Shown here piece after piece: positions 24,379 through 33,435 of a stretch of 38,944 nucleotides of DNA. The translations under genes were made by a program, and so were the position numbers. Source of the DNA: Treponema sp. (GTDB taxonomy: Bacteria; Spirochaetota; Spirochaetia; Treponematales; Breznakiellaceae); assembly GCA_009780855.1 (NCBI GenBank), contig WQZG01000028.1, positions 1 to 38,944 on the forward strand, given 5' to 3'. Under the pieces are notes generated by a model, which saw only the letters and a program-made list of their open reading frames with translations, was not told where the DNA came from and did not search any database. How positions within the stretch are numbered: position 1 is the stretch's first letter; every line of letters starts with the position of its first letter.

Positions 24379-25087
24379 TACAAGTATTAGACTGCAGGTG
24401 TTTCTTGCCCATGCGGGCGCGGCTTCAAGGCGGGCCGCCGAAAAAATAATCGCCGATGGACGCGTTACTGTTAACGGTGTAAAAATTACGGAAATGGGAG
24501 CGAAGGTTTTGCCGTCAGACATTGTGCTGCTGGACGGTAAACCTGTAAAACCGGAGACCCGGTTTCATTATCTGGTTTTGAACAAGCCCGAAGGTTATAT
24601 CTGCGCTTCCGCAGACACCCATGACCGGCCCCTTGCGCTGGATCTTTTGCCGTCTGTTAATGAACGCCTTTACAATGTAGGCAGGCTTGATTACCGATCC
24701 TGCGGTCTGGTCCTTTTTACCAATGACGGGGACTTCAGCGCCAAAGTAAGCCATCCCGGCTCCCAGATTGAAAAAGAATATATTGTTACATCATCTGTGC
24801 CCATTTCTGATTCGGTCGCTTCTGATTTTACCGGGGGTGTTCTTGTTGAGGGTGTTTTATACAAGGCAGCCCTCGCAGAAAGGCTTGGAACCAGGATTCT
24901 CCGTGTTGTAATGATAGAGGGTAAGAACAGGGAGATTCGCCGGGTTTTTTCGTATTTCCATCTTCATGCCGAAAAACTTCAGCGTGTACGCATAGGACCT
25001 GTTAAAATTGGCAGCCTGGAAGAAGGAAAATCACGGCCGCTGACCGGACGCGAAATAAAGGAATTGTCGGGAGCCAAAACATGGTGA
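24365..25087 (+). CDS. 23S rRNA pseudouridine synthase, RluB/RsuA family
   Basis: Makes pseudouridine in ribosomal RNA. An S4 RNA-binding domain lies at the N-terminus ('IRLQVFLAHAGAASRRAAEKIIADGRVTVNG', part of the S4 motif), followed by the catalytic domain with 'VGRLDYRSCGLVLFTNDGDF' (catalytic Asp in R-L-D-Y) and 'EGKNREIRRVFSYFHLHAEKLQRVRIGP'-type RsuA-family end. Most like RluB/YpuL. The ATG at 24365 is chosen (240 residues); a TTG at 24353 would add four residues. The gene overlaps scpB by 14 bases and cmk-rpsA by 7, matching the common order scpA-scpB-rluB-cmk. Confidence 0.9.
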   Translation: MKSSDTSIRLQVFLAHAGAASRRAAEKIIADGRVTVNGVKITEMGAKVLPSDIVLLDGKPVKPETRFHYLVLNKPEGYICASADTHDRPLALDLLPSVNERLYNVGRLDYRSCGLVLFTNDGDFSAKVSHPGSQIEKEYIVTSSVPISDSVASDFTGGVLVEGVLYKAALAERLGTRILRVVMIEGKNREIRRVFSYFHLHAEKLQRVRIGPVKIGSLEEGKSRPLTGREIKELSGAKTW

Positions 25088-27546
25088 TAGCCATTGACGG
25101 CCCGGCCGGCTCGGGTAAAAGTACGATAGCAGAGCTTTTGGCGCAGAGGTTAAAAACAGGCGATGGCCGCGGTTTTATCTACATTAATTCCGGCAGCCTG
25201 TACAGGGCCATAAGCCTGGGCTGCCTCAGAAATTCAATTCCGCTGGAAGATACAAACGCAATTTTGGAATACGCAAGAAATGCGAATATCGGATACAGTC
25301 CGGCCGGAGTTATTCTGGATGGCGAAAATGTAACCGGACTGCTTCATACAGATCAAATCGATAATTTTTGTTCTCCGCTCTCGGCAATAGTCCCTGTAAG
25401 GCATATTGTCAATGACCTTATCCGCAAAATCGCCGGCGGCTGCAATGCAGTAGCCGAGGGCAGAGATATGACGACTGTGGTGTTTCCGGACGCGAAAAAC
25501 CGTTTCTACCTGGACGCAGGTGCGGATTCCAGGGCCAAACGAAGATTTGAACAGGGTGTTTCAAACCTAAGCCTGGCGGAGATTCGGGAAGCGATCCTTA
25601 AACGCGACGAAATTGACAAAAACAAAACCGAAGGAAGCTTAAAAATAGGCAAGAATGTTGAATATCTCGATTCTTCGGACTTGACTGTTGAGCAAGTTTA
25701 TGACAAATTGATAGAGAAACTACAGTTAGAAGGAAATATTATGGCAAATAGGGAAGTGGAATCGGACACGATTCCGAAGGGTGAACCTGAGGGAACAAAA
25801 CCATCTACAGGAGAAAACATCCAAGTACAATTACAGGAAGAATATTTAAAAAATCTGGAACAGCTCGAGGAAGGGCAGATGATTGACGGGACCGTGATCC
25901 AGGTTACATCGGATCAGGTTTTTATCAATATCGGCTATAAATCCGAAGGCAAAATACCCATTGAAGAGTTTACGCAGATACCAAAGGAAGGCGACACAGT
26001 ACAGGTAATTCTCGAAAAGAAAGAGAATAAATACGGTGAAGTTGTCGTTTCCAAACAAAAAGCGGATGTCAAGGTTTTTTGGAAAAATCTGCGCCAGGCT
26101 TTCCAGGATCACGCTCCTGTCGAAGGAACAATTGAAAAATTGGTTAAGGGCGGGTATGACGTTAATCTTGGCAGCGATACCCACGCTTTTTTACCCATCA
26201 GCCAGTCTGACGCGCAAAAAATCGAAAAGCCGGAGAAACTGCTTGAACTTAAAACCAAATTTTACATTGAGCGGATATATTCGGACGGCAAGGTAAATAT
26301 AGTTGTTAACCGCCGCAAATACCTGGAAGAAGAAATCGAACAAAAACGCAATGATTTCTTTGCCAATACACAGATCGGCGCGGATGTAAACGGAATCGTC
26401 AAGAGTTTTACATCGTTTGGAGCCTTTGTCGATTTGGGCGGGTTTGACGGTCTTCTGCATATTAACGATATGAGCTGGGGCCATGTGACCCGGCCCAAGG
26501 ACTTTGTCAGGAGAGGGCAGGAAATTAAACTCAAGGTTATCCGTATTGATACGCAGGAAAAACGAATTAACCTTTCCCTAAAGCATTTTACCGATGATCC
26601 CTGGGTGCACTTCGAAAGCAAGTACCATGTAAACGATGTTGTAAAGGGCAGAGTTACCAAACTCACAGACTTTGGCGCATTTATCGAACTTGAAGAAGGC
26701 ATCGAAGGCCTGGCCCACATATCAGAATTTTCCTGGGTTAAAAAAATCCAGAAACCGGACGAATTGGTCCACATAGGCGACGAAGTTGAATGCATGATCC
26801 TGGGATACGATCTCCAGGCCGGACGGGTTTCTCTGGGCCTCAAGCAGGTAACCGCAAATCCCTGGGACAATATTTCGGATAAATACCCGGTTGGCACAAG
26901 GCTTGTACGCAATGTCGTCAAGGTTACCAATGCCGGCGCGTTCATCAACCTGGAAGAAGGCATTGACGGATTCCTCCACTGCGACGATATTTCCTGGACC
27001 AAGAAGATAAAACATCCCAACAGCGAACTGCATACAGGCCAGGAAATCGAAGTAATGGTTATTTCCAATGATCCTTCCAACCACAATATAAAGCTGGGGG
27101 TTAAGCAGCTTTCGGAAGATCCCTGGAAGAGTTTCGCCAACGCGTACAGACCCGGAAGCCTGGTAGAAGGTGAAGTCTCCTCCATAACAGATTTTGGAAT
27201 TTTTGTCAGGGTACCCGGAGGCATAGAAGGCTTGATCCACAAATCAAACCTGCCGGAGAACCGCGAAGAAAATCCGGATGACGCAATCAAGAAGTATCAC
27301 CAGGGCGATAAAATAAAAGCCGTTGTTCTGGAAATCCAGCCTGACAAGCAAAAAGTAGCTTTCTCGATCAGGGATTACCAGAAAAAAGTTCAGCAGGAAG
27401 AAATTTCGCGTTATATGTCTGGAGAAGAATCAGGCGAATCTTATACGCTGGGTGATTTCCTTAAAACAAAATCCAGACCCGAAAAGAACGAGACTGAATC
27501 TCCGGCTGCTTTGCCGTCTGACGACAAGGCAGAAACCCCGGAATAG
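25081..27546 (+). CDS. cmk-rpsA: Cytidylate kinase - ribosomal protein S1 fusion
   Basis: 821 residues. Residues 1-220 are cytidylate kinase (P-loop 'IDGPAGSGKST', 'INSGSLYRAISLGCL', 'GRDMTTVVFPDA'), which makes CDP/dCDP. From residue 221 there are six S1 RNA-binding domains, the last four with 'FGAFVDL', 'FGAFIEL', 'AGAFINL' and 'FGIFVRV' strands, as in full ribosomal S1, which helps the 30S subunit bind mRNA. In many bacteria cmk and rpsA are adjacent genes; I recall the fused form from Treponema pallidum. An internal in-frame ATG at 25741 has its own ribosome binding site (25728-25734), so free S1 of 601 residues can probably also be made. The start overlaps the upstream synthase gene. Confidence 0.94.
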   Translation: MVIAIDGPAGSGKSTIAELLAQRLKTGDGRGFIYINSGSLYRAISLGCLRNSIPLEDTNAILEYARNANIGYSPAGVILDGENVTGLLHTDQIDNFCSPLSAIVPVRHIVNDLIRKIAGGCNAVAEGRDMTTVVFPDAKNRFYLDAGADSRAKRRFEQGVSNLSLAEIREAILKRDEIDKNKTEGSLKIGKNVEYLDSSDLTVEQVYDKLIEKLQLEGNIMANREVESDTIPKGEPEGTKPSTGENIQVQLQEEYLKNLEQLEEGQMIDGTVIQVTSDQVFINIGYKSEGKIPIEEFTQIPKEGDTVQVILEKKENKYGEVVVSKQKADVKVFWKNLRQAFQDHAPVEGTIEKLVKGGYDVNLGSDTHAFLPISQSDAQKIEKPEKLLELKTKFYIERIYSDGKVNIVVNRRKYLEEEIEQKRNDFFANTQIGADVNGIVKSFTSFGAFVDLGGFDGLLHINDMSWGHVTRPKDFVRRGQEIKLKVIRIDTQEKRINLSLKHFTDDPWVHFESKYHVNDVVKGRVTKLTDFGAFIELEEGIEGLAHISEFSWVKKIQKPDELVHIGDEVECMILGYDLQAGRVSLGLKQVTANPWDNISDKYPVGTRLVRNVVKVTNAGAFINLEEGIDGFLHCDDISWTKKIKHPNSELHTGQEIEVMVISNDPSNHNIKLGVKQLSEDPWKSFANAYRPGSLVEGEVSSITDFGIFVRVPGGIEGLIHKSNLPENREENPDDAIKKYHQGDKIKAVVLEIQPDKQKVAFSIRDYQKKVQQEEISRYMSGEESGESYTLGDFLKTKSRPEKNETESPAALPSDDKAETPE
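25728..25734 (+). promoter_or_regulatory. Internal ribosome binding site for separate S1 protein
   Basis: AGAAGGA lies six bases before the in-frame ATG at 25741 (codon 221 of the fusion), exactly at the boundary between the kinase and S1 parts. It is one of the better Shine-Dalgarno matches in this array. It suggests an independent S1 start, so the abundant ribosomal protein need not be made only as a kinase fusion. Confidence 0.6.
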
Positions 27547-27570
27547 ACCAGACGGAAAGGTTTTTCCGGA

Positions 27571-29109
27571 ATGTTAACAAAGATTGATGTTCAGAAGTTT
27601 AACACCCTCATTGAAATCAATCTGCTGATAAATTCAAATTTTGGAGACTTAAACGCGCTGCTGACCCAGATACTGGATTCGGCAACCAGGCTTTGCGGGG
27701 CGGCGGCGTCCAGTCTTCTGCTGGTTAACAAGGAAAAACAGGAACTTTATTTTGAGGTCGCGATAGGCGGCAAAAGCGCAGAGATAAAACACTTTACAGT
27801 AAAAATGGGGGAGGGTATTGCCGGCTGGGTCGCCATGCATAACAAAACCATAATGGTCAGCGACGCTGAAAGCGATAACCGGCATGCCCATAATATTTCC
27901 AAATCCGTTGATTACCCTTCCAAAGCAATGCTGGCTGTTCCCATGAGGGTTAAGGATGAATGCCTTGGCGTTATAGAATTAATCAACAAAACAAACGGCA
28001 AGAACTTTGATCAGGAAGATTTGGAATGGCTTGAGATTTTTGCCAACCAGGCCGGACTTGCCATTGCCAACGCGCACAATATAGAAAGAGTCAGGGGAGA
28101 AATCCAGCTTTTACAGGACCAGCTTGGCGCTGACCAGGGTTACCATACCATGATCGCAAAGAGCCCGATAATTCTTGAAAAACTGGAAATTATTGACCGT
28201 GTTGCCCGGACAGATTCTTCGGTATTGATCCTGGGTGAGAGCGGGGTTGGCAAGGAACTTTTTGCCGAACAAATCCACCTCCGCAGCGACAGAAAGAACA
28301 AGCCTTTTATCCGCGTAAACTGCGCTGCCCTGCCGGAAGGCCTTATGGAAAGCGAACTGTTCGGCCATGTCAAGGGCGCCTTTACAAACGCTATCGCGAC
28401 CAGGGCCGGCCGTTTTGAACAAGCCGACGGCGGTACAATATTTTTGGACGAAATTGGTGATTTGTCACTGGCCTTACAGGCAAAACTCCTGCGCGTAATC
28501 CAGGAAAAATCCTTTGAAAAACTGGGCTCAGACATTACCCATATGGTCGATGTCAGGATACTGGCGGCAACCAACAAGGACATTGAGAAACAGGTCGAGA
28601 AACAGGAATTCAGAAGCGACCTCTATTACAGACTTAACGTACTGCCGCTTTATATCCCGCCCCTAAGGCAGAGGCCGGAAGATATCCCGGAACTTACGGA
28701 CTTTTTCCTGCGCAAGTTTATGCGGGAAACAAAAAAATCATTTGATGGTTTTACCGAGGACGCGATGGAAACCATCCTTTCTTATTCATGGCCGGGCAAT
28801 ATACGCGAACTGGAAAATTGCATAGAACGCGCCTGTGTAATAGGAAAGAACGAAAAAATAACTTCCGACGACTTGCTTCTTAAAGATAACGGAATGCAGG
28901 CAATAACCCAGGACAGCGGCGACAGAAGCATGCAGGGCGTTCTTAACGCCTTTAAGGCCCGTTACATACGCAAGGTCCTGATGGAAAATAACTGGAATCA
29001 GACAGAAACAGCAAAAGCACTGGATATACAGCGAACCTATTTATCCAGGCTTATAAAGGAACTGGATATAACAAATCCCAAGGAGAGCAGCAATTATGGC
29101 AGCGGCTAA
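27571..29109 (+). CDS. Sigma-54 dependent activator with GAF sensor domain
   Basis: 512 residues. A GAF domain (about 15-170) should bind a small ligand. The AAA+ domain has Walker A 'GESGVGKE' (222-229), Walker B 'GTIFLDEIGD' (288-297) and 'NVLPLYIPPLRQRPEDIP', and the C-terminus is a Fis-type helix-turn-helix (about 465-500, 'NWNQTETAKALDIQRTYLSRL'). The layout is NifA-like. The sigma-54 contact loop reads GAFTNA (269-274) instead of GAFTGA. It probably activates sigma-54 promoters; no -24/-12 promoter was recognised in the window, so targets are unknown. It follows cmk-rpsA by 24 bases and overlaps the next gene by 14, so it is expressed with housekeeping genes. Confidence 0.92.
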   Translation: MLTKIDVQKFNTLIEINLLINSNFGDLNALLTQILDSATRLCGAAASSLLLVNKEKQELYFEVAIGGKSAEIKHFTVKMGEGIAGWVAMHNKTIMVSDAESDNRHAHNISKSVDYPSKAMLAVPMRVKDECLGVIELINKTNGKNFDQEDLEWLEIFANQAGLAIANAHNIERVRGEIQLLQDQLGADQGYHTMIAKSPIILEKLEIIDRVARTDSSVLILGESGVGKELFAEQIHLRSDRKNKPFIRVNCAALPEGLMESELFGHVKGAFTNAIATRAGRFEQADGGTIFLDEIGDLSLALQAKLLRVIQEKSFEKLGSDITHMVDVRILAATNKDIEKQVEKQEFRSDLYYRLNVLPLYIPPLRQRPEDIPELTDFFLRKFMRETKKSFDGFTEDAMETILSYSWPGNIRELENCIERACVIGKNEKITSDDLLLKDNGMQAITQDSGDRSMQGVLNAFKARYIRKVLMENNWNQTETAKALDIQRTYLSRLIKELDITNPKESSNYGSG

Positions 29110-29800
29110 GAAGGCAAAAACAGATAAATCAGGCATCGGCGATAAGGTAAACGAACTGATACAAAAAAACAGGAAACCTCTTGTTTTTACCCTTATGGGA
29201 ATAATCGCGGCAGTAATAATTCTGATTGCTTATTTTTCAATCAGGGACTCGGTCGTTTCAAAAGCATTCAGCAAGATAGATGAATTTGATCGAAGGTACC
29301 AGGCCATTACCGCGGAAACCGCGGATACCCAGGATCAGCAAAACGCCCGCAGCCAGGAAATCGGCGCGCTTATGGATGAGCTTACCCAGTTTGAAAAGAA
29401 AAATTCGGGTTATGCCGCGGCGCGCGCCTATGCGATCAGCGCTTCGATTTACGAAGCGCAGGCCGACTGGGCATCCGTAGAAAACGCCTGGGTCAGCGCG
29501 GCAAGCGCAGCTCCCAAAACCTACTTTGCGCCGGTAGCTTATTTTAACGCGGCAACAGCCGCCGAACAGCAGGGGAATAACGAAAGGGCAATTGAACTTT
29601 ATACCAAAGCCGTTGATTTTGGAGTACAGTTCCCGGCAGCCCCAAGAGCGCAGTTTTCGATAGGCCGGATTTATGAATCAATGGGCAATACCAATGCCGC
29701 GCTTGCCGCTTACCAGGCTCTGGTCGGGCAGGGGTCGCAGGATCAGATATGGGTAAATTTGGCTCATAACCGGATACTTGTCCTTACCATGGGAATTTAA
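29096..29800 (+). CDS. Membrane-anchored TPR protein (YfgM-like)
   Basis: 234 residues. A lysine-rich cytoplasmic N-terminus, one membrane helix (about 28-49, 'PLVFTLMGIIAAVIILIAYF') and a periplasmic part with a charged coiled region and TPR units ('AYFNAATAAEQQGNNERAIELYTKAVDFG', part shown; 'AQFSIGRIYESMGNTNAALAAYQALV') resemble YfgM-type proteins, which associate with the Sec translocon and periplasmic chaperones. That role is by analogy only. The start lies inside the end of the sigma-54 activator gene (14-base overlap). Confidence 0.78.
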   Translation: MAAAKKAKTDKSGIGDKVNELIQKNRKPLVFTLMGIIAAVIILIAYFSIRDSVVSKAFSKIDEFDRRYQAITAETADTQDQQNARSQEIGALMDELTQFEKKNSGYAAARAYAISASIYEAQADWASVENAWVSAASAAPKTYFAPVAYFNAATAAEQQGNNERAIELYTKAVDFGVQFPAAPRAQFSIGRIYESMGNTNAALAAYQALVGQGSQDQIWVNLAHNRILVLTMGI

Positions 29801-29821
29801 TCCGTGCGAATCTAAATCACA

Positions 29822-30568
29822 TTGAAATACGCCAGAATATTTTTAATAATATTTTTAATTGTAACGGGTGTTTCATGCGGTATAGAAGATTATCCGTATA
29901 TATTTCCGGTTCCGGTTGGAAACATACACAATGAATTTACCAGCCGGGTAACCATAAATTTGCCCAATTACGGCAGCGGCGATAATTCTTATTTTACCAA
30001 TTACATAATTTTTTACAGGATTTACATCAGTGATTATGATACCCAAAGCGGTTCGGAAACTGAATTTCCAAGAATCAGTTCCTCTCTTAACAGCGACTAC
30101 CAAAGGGTAAAACCCTATATAGCCAATGACAGCATGGTGAGCAATAACATTGCATCATTATTCAGATCCCTTAATTATTATATGCTATCCATTGAGAGCC
30201 GTGATATAGATAATTTCCTTTCCAATTCATCATTCGGCAAAGAATTGGCAATTGATTTCTCAAATGATTCCATTCCGTTTATGACCATAAACTCCGGAGT
30301 AAAATATAATTTATTAAGGTACAAAGGCGGTGAAAACACGCCGCTTCCCGCCAACCGTTATTTTTTAAATGCGTCTGACTTAACCGACGAAAACAACATT
30401 GCGGATACCGTAATCAACAGCGATGTTACAGACAAACCAGGTTCAGAAAGAAAATACACCTATGTATCAATGTTCATAGTTGCATCTGGTTTAAATCCCC
30501 AAACATTTAATCAAATATTCAGTTCTCCCGCTCTTGTCGGAGTATTAAAACTGCCTGATAATTTTTAA
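29822..30568 (+). CDS. Lipoprotein of unknown function
   Basis: 248 residues from a TTG at 29822; no ATG is available upstream in frame before a stop. The N-terminus 'MKYARIFLIIFLIVTGVSC' ends in a lipobox with Cys19, so an acylated envelope protein is expected. The mature part is rich in Asn, Ser, Tyr and Asp and has no motif I recognise. No Shine-Dalgarno sequence is visible, so it may depend on coupling to the upstream TPR gene, 21 bases away. It is the last gene of the recA-to-lipoprotein array. Confidence 0.65.
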   Translation: MKYARIFLIIFLIVTGVSCGIEDYPYIFPVPVGNIHNEFTSRVTINLPNYGSGDNSYFTNYIIFYRIYISDYDTQSGSETEFPRISSSLNSDYQRVKPYIANDSMVSNNIASLFRSLNYYMLSIESRDIDNFLSNSSFGKELAIDFSNDSIPFMTINSGVKYNLLRYKGGENTPLPANRYFLNASDLTDENNIADTVINSDVTDKPGSERKYTYVSMFIVASGLNPQTFNQIFSSPALVGVLKLPDNF

Positions 30569-30992
30569 GCTGGGTTTTTTAATAGGAAAGCAGAGCAATT
30601 CAATAATAATTAAAAATAAATAGCAATGAAAAATTGGCAATGTAATGAAAAAACGGTAATGTAAAATGAAAATTTTTGTTTATATTTTACTATACATAAT
30701 GTATGTTCTGTCTACCAGAATATTAGGGGGGGGTAATAAATTTAGTAATCAGACTTATGCGTAAAATCTGACGTAAATGAAACATCGTGTGTTAAATGAT
30801 ATGATTAAGTTGTGTTATCTCGCAATTTTATTTATACTGAAATGCTCGCAAATCTTTGCATGATTCCATGCAAATTCTTTTAAGGCATTGTCATCAGATC
30901 CGCTGCTGTCAAAATTACAGGTGTCTAACCAAATACCCGGATTCTTTAAATTTAATTGTAATTTTTTATTTGGACAATTTTAACCTCTTGTT
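30569..30992. other. AT-rich intergenic region without a convincing gene
   Basis: This 424-base gap between convergent gene ends holds several things. There are imperfect 19-base tandem copies at 30636-30673 (GGCAATGTAATG... / GGTAATGTAAAATG...). A possible 32-residue hydrophobic peptide lies at 30666-30764, with a run of eight G at 30726-30733. A perfect hairpin is at 30855-30874. On the minus strand, 30815-30979 is an open frame of 54 codons with no start codon. None is strong enough to call a gene. It may be a decayed gene. Confidence 0.5.
30855..30874. terminator. Perfect hairpin TTTGCATG-ATTC-CATGCAAA
   Basis: An 8-base-pair perfect stem with a 4-base loop, followed on the plus strand by TTCTTTT. 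It lies between the convergent recA array and shape operon, where a terminator would be expected, though it is about 290 bases beyond the last plus-strand gene. Confidence 0.4.
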
Positions 30993-33425
30993 TTAATTTC
31001 CCGGTTTTATTATCCTCCCCGGATATAAATAACCAAACGCCTCGAAAAAAGAAATGCCTTTCTGCGGATCTTTGGGAGCCCTTGGATCCCGGGGATCTTT
31101 GGCAAGGACCGCAAGCCGCTTAATGCCCCAATAAGAATTATTGTTAAAAATATTTAAAGAAGCTTTATCCTGTCGGTATTTTTTTTCATCCTTAAAAGCA
31201 ATTATATCACTGCCGCCGTTTATATTTTCATAAACACTTCCCCAGACCTGGGAAGACAGCGAATATTTTTTTTGGTTAACGGGTATATTAAATACCTGCG
31301 CAGTATTAATTGTAACTCCGGTAATTAGTTTTTTATTCAATTTTTCCATAAATAAACAGGGGTCCATGGCCTGCGGTATTTCAACTGCGGCAATTTCACC
31401 TGCCGAAGATATGCCCAAGGCCAAAGGCGAAACAATTTCAAATACAGGCAGCGGATTAAAGCCGGAAGAATAATTTACAGATATTCCGGATCTGGTAAAT
31501 GCCATGTAAAATAATTCCAATAAATCAAGATGCGAATAAAAAATCGCCCTGCCTTCTTTGGTAAAAGAAAAAATTATTTTATGCAATGCTGCGGATGCCG
31601 GGGCCGCAGAATTTGCGGCGGAATTTACATTTGCCTGTATGATATTTTCTGTTATTTTATTGCGATTATTGCAGACCCCGCAATTATGTTTACAATTTTC
31701 TATACAGGGTAAAGTAAATTCTGCACTCTGTGAGCGGCTGTTTTCTTTTTTTAAAAAATTATCTGCTATACCTGATTTTATAAAATTCCAGGGCAGCGGT
31801 TTATCCATTGCTTTTTGTGCCAATGTTGCCTCTGCAAGGGAAGCATTGGATTTGATAATTTGTTCCCAAATCTCCTTTTTTAGATATTCGCCCCAGGCAT
31901 CCATCCGGCAGCCATTTTGCCAGGCAGCTTCAATTAACGCGCATATGTCACTGCCGCCGCGGCTGATAATGCCTTCAAGAACAGAAACAAAAGGATCCTG
32001 TATGCCGATTTTATGGCCCTGGGGTTTGAGCCTGTCGCGGATGTATTGCAATTTTTGTTTAGCCGTTTCCTCGGATATCTGGCCGGCCCATTGGTACGGT
32101 GTATGTGGTTTGGGTATAAAAGTACCCAAATTTATGCTGAAGTGCATCCTGGTTTGCGCGGATGCTTTTGTAAGAAATTCCACAATTGCCTGTTCTTCTG
32201 TCTGTACCGATTCTCCGGTTTGCGTCTGTTCTTCACTTAACGGGAGTCCGATCATAAAATAGAATTTAATTCCGCGCCAGCCTTTTCCCCTGGCTTCTTT
32301 TATTATGTTTATGGCGTCTTCAAGAGAAGCCTTTTTGTTTATTGAAAGCTGATGCAGTTCATCCGGTGTTTCTACAGCAAATGTAAGACCGCTTTTGCGG
32401 ACTTCAGATATTTTTTCCAGAATACCAAGCGAAAAGCTTGATAATTTCAGGGACGGCAGCTGGAAACTTACACGCTGTCTGGAAAATTGGGCGTTAAGGT
32501 TATCAATTAAGTCCGATATTCCGCAATAATCTCCGGACGAAAGCGACGATAGACTAATCTCGTTATAGCCGCCGTCATTTACAAACGAAGAAACTTCTGC
32601 CTGTACGCAGGCCGCGTCTTTTTGACGCATGGGTCTGTACCAAAATCCAGCGTGGCAGAAACGGCAGCCGTTAGGACAGCCTCTCATAATTTCTACAGCA
32701 CCCTGATGCTGTATAACTTTTAATACCGGAACAGGATATACGGCAGCTTCGTTATTGCCTGTGCCAAAGCCGCTGTATACGGCACGCACAGCTTCGGTTT
32801 TTCCGGGACTCCAGATACTGGGATGGGACATGAATAATTTTTTTATTTCAGTCTGGTCCCCTCCCCTTTTTTTTAAATCCCTGACTTCCTTCATCAGATC
32901 AAAAAATCCGTCTTCCGCCTCGCCGATCCAAAAAAAATCGATAAATTCTGAATACGGGAGCGGATTGGAAACACAGGGGCCTCCCATTATTACAATGGGA
33001 TCGGCCGGTTGTCTGGCCGATGACCGGATCGCCAATCCGGCCAGATCAAGTATATTCAATACATTGGTTATACCAAGTTCATACCCAAGAGTGAACATGA
33101 GGACATCGGCCTGTCCGGGATTGATTCCGGTTTCCAGACCATAAATGGGGAGTTTGTTATTGCGTAATACAGTTTCAAAATCCGGCGCAGCTGCAAAGAC
33201 ACGATCGCAGGAAATATCGTCAATAAGGTTGAGGTTGTTGTATATTATGCGCAATGCCCTGTTGGACATTCCGATTTCATACAGATCCGGGAACGCGATA
33301 ACTGTCTGCAGCAGGGCATTTTTTTTTGCCATAAGGCCATATTCGCCGCCGATATAACGGCCCGGTTTTTCTACGGTTAAAAGCAGAGATCCCAAATCGG
33401 ATGCGGGGTCAACGTATTTTTTCAT
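30993..33425 (-). CDS. B12-binding radical SAM protein with C-terminal DUF2344 domain (TIGR03960/TIGR03936 type)
   Basis: 810 residues. A cobalamin-binding-like N-terminal domain (about 40-170) precedes the radical SAM barrel with the iron-sulphur motif C-x3-C-x2-C at Cys250, Cys254 and Cys257 ('RGCPNGCRFC'). The DUF2344 domain (from about residue 612, 'FSFTKEGRAIFYSHLDLLELF') ends the protein. This architecture is widespread in bacteria, often near ribosome or cell-shape genes, with unknown reaction. A Cys cluster near residues 590-605 ('CIENCKHNCGVCNN') could bind another metal. It follows pbp2 by 10 bases and so belongs to the shape operon. Confidence 0.9.
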   Translation of the reverse strand: MKKYVDPASDLGSLLLTVEKPGRYIGGEYGLMAKKNALLQTVIAFPDLYEIGMSNRALRIIYNNLNLIDDISCDRVFAAAPDFETVLRNNKLPIYGLETGINPGQADVLMFTLGYELGITNVLNILDLAGLAIRSSARQPADPIVIMGGPCVSNPLPYSEFIDFFWIGEAEDGFFDLMKEVRDLKKRGGDQTEIKKLFMSHPSIWSPGKTEAVRAVYSGFGTGNNEAAVYPVPVLKVIQHQGAVEIMRGCPNGCRFCHAGFWYRPMRQKDAACVQAEVSSFVNDGGYNEISLSSLSSGDYCGISDLIDNLNAQFSRQRVSFQLPSLKLSSFSLGILEKISEVRKSGLTFAVETPDELHQLSINKKASLEDAINIIKEARGKGWRGIKFYFMIGLPLSEEQTQTGESVQTEEQAIVEFLTKASAQTRMHFSINLGTFIPKPHTPYQWAGQISEETAKQKLQYIRDRLKPQGHKIGIQDPFVSVLEGIISRGGSDICALIEAAWQNGCRMDAWGEYLKKEIWEQIIKSNASLAEATLAQKAMDKPLPWNFIKSGIADNFLKKENSRSQSAEFTLPCIENCKHNCGVCNNRNKITENIIQANVNSAANSAAPASAALHKIIFSFTKEGRAIFYSHLDLLELFYMAFTRSGISVNYSSGFNPLPVFEIVSPLALGISSAGEIAAVEIPQAMDPCLFMEKLNKKLITGVTINTAQVFNIPVNQKKYSLSSQVWGSVYENINGGSDIIAFKDEKKYRQDKASLNIFNNNSYWGIKRLAVLAKDPRDPRAPKDPQKGISFFEAFGYLYPGRIIKPGN

Positions 33426-33435
33426 TATTAATCCG

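Noticed and set aside
26262..27290. Long open frame of 342 codons on the minus strand opposite the S1 domains
   Set aside because: It mirrors the repeated S1 coding sequence, is Ser/Pro/Ile-rich without motifs, and the opposite strand is certainly ribosomal protein S1.
30569..30992. tRNA or other stable RNA gene in the largest gap
   Set aside because: No cloverleaf, CCA end or other known RNA pattern; the only structure is one isolated 8-bp hairpin.
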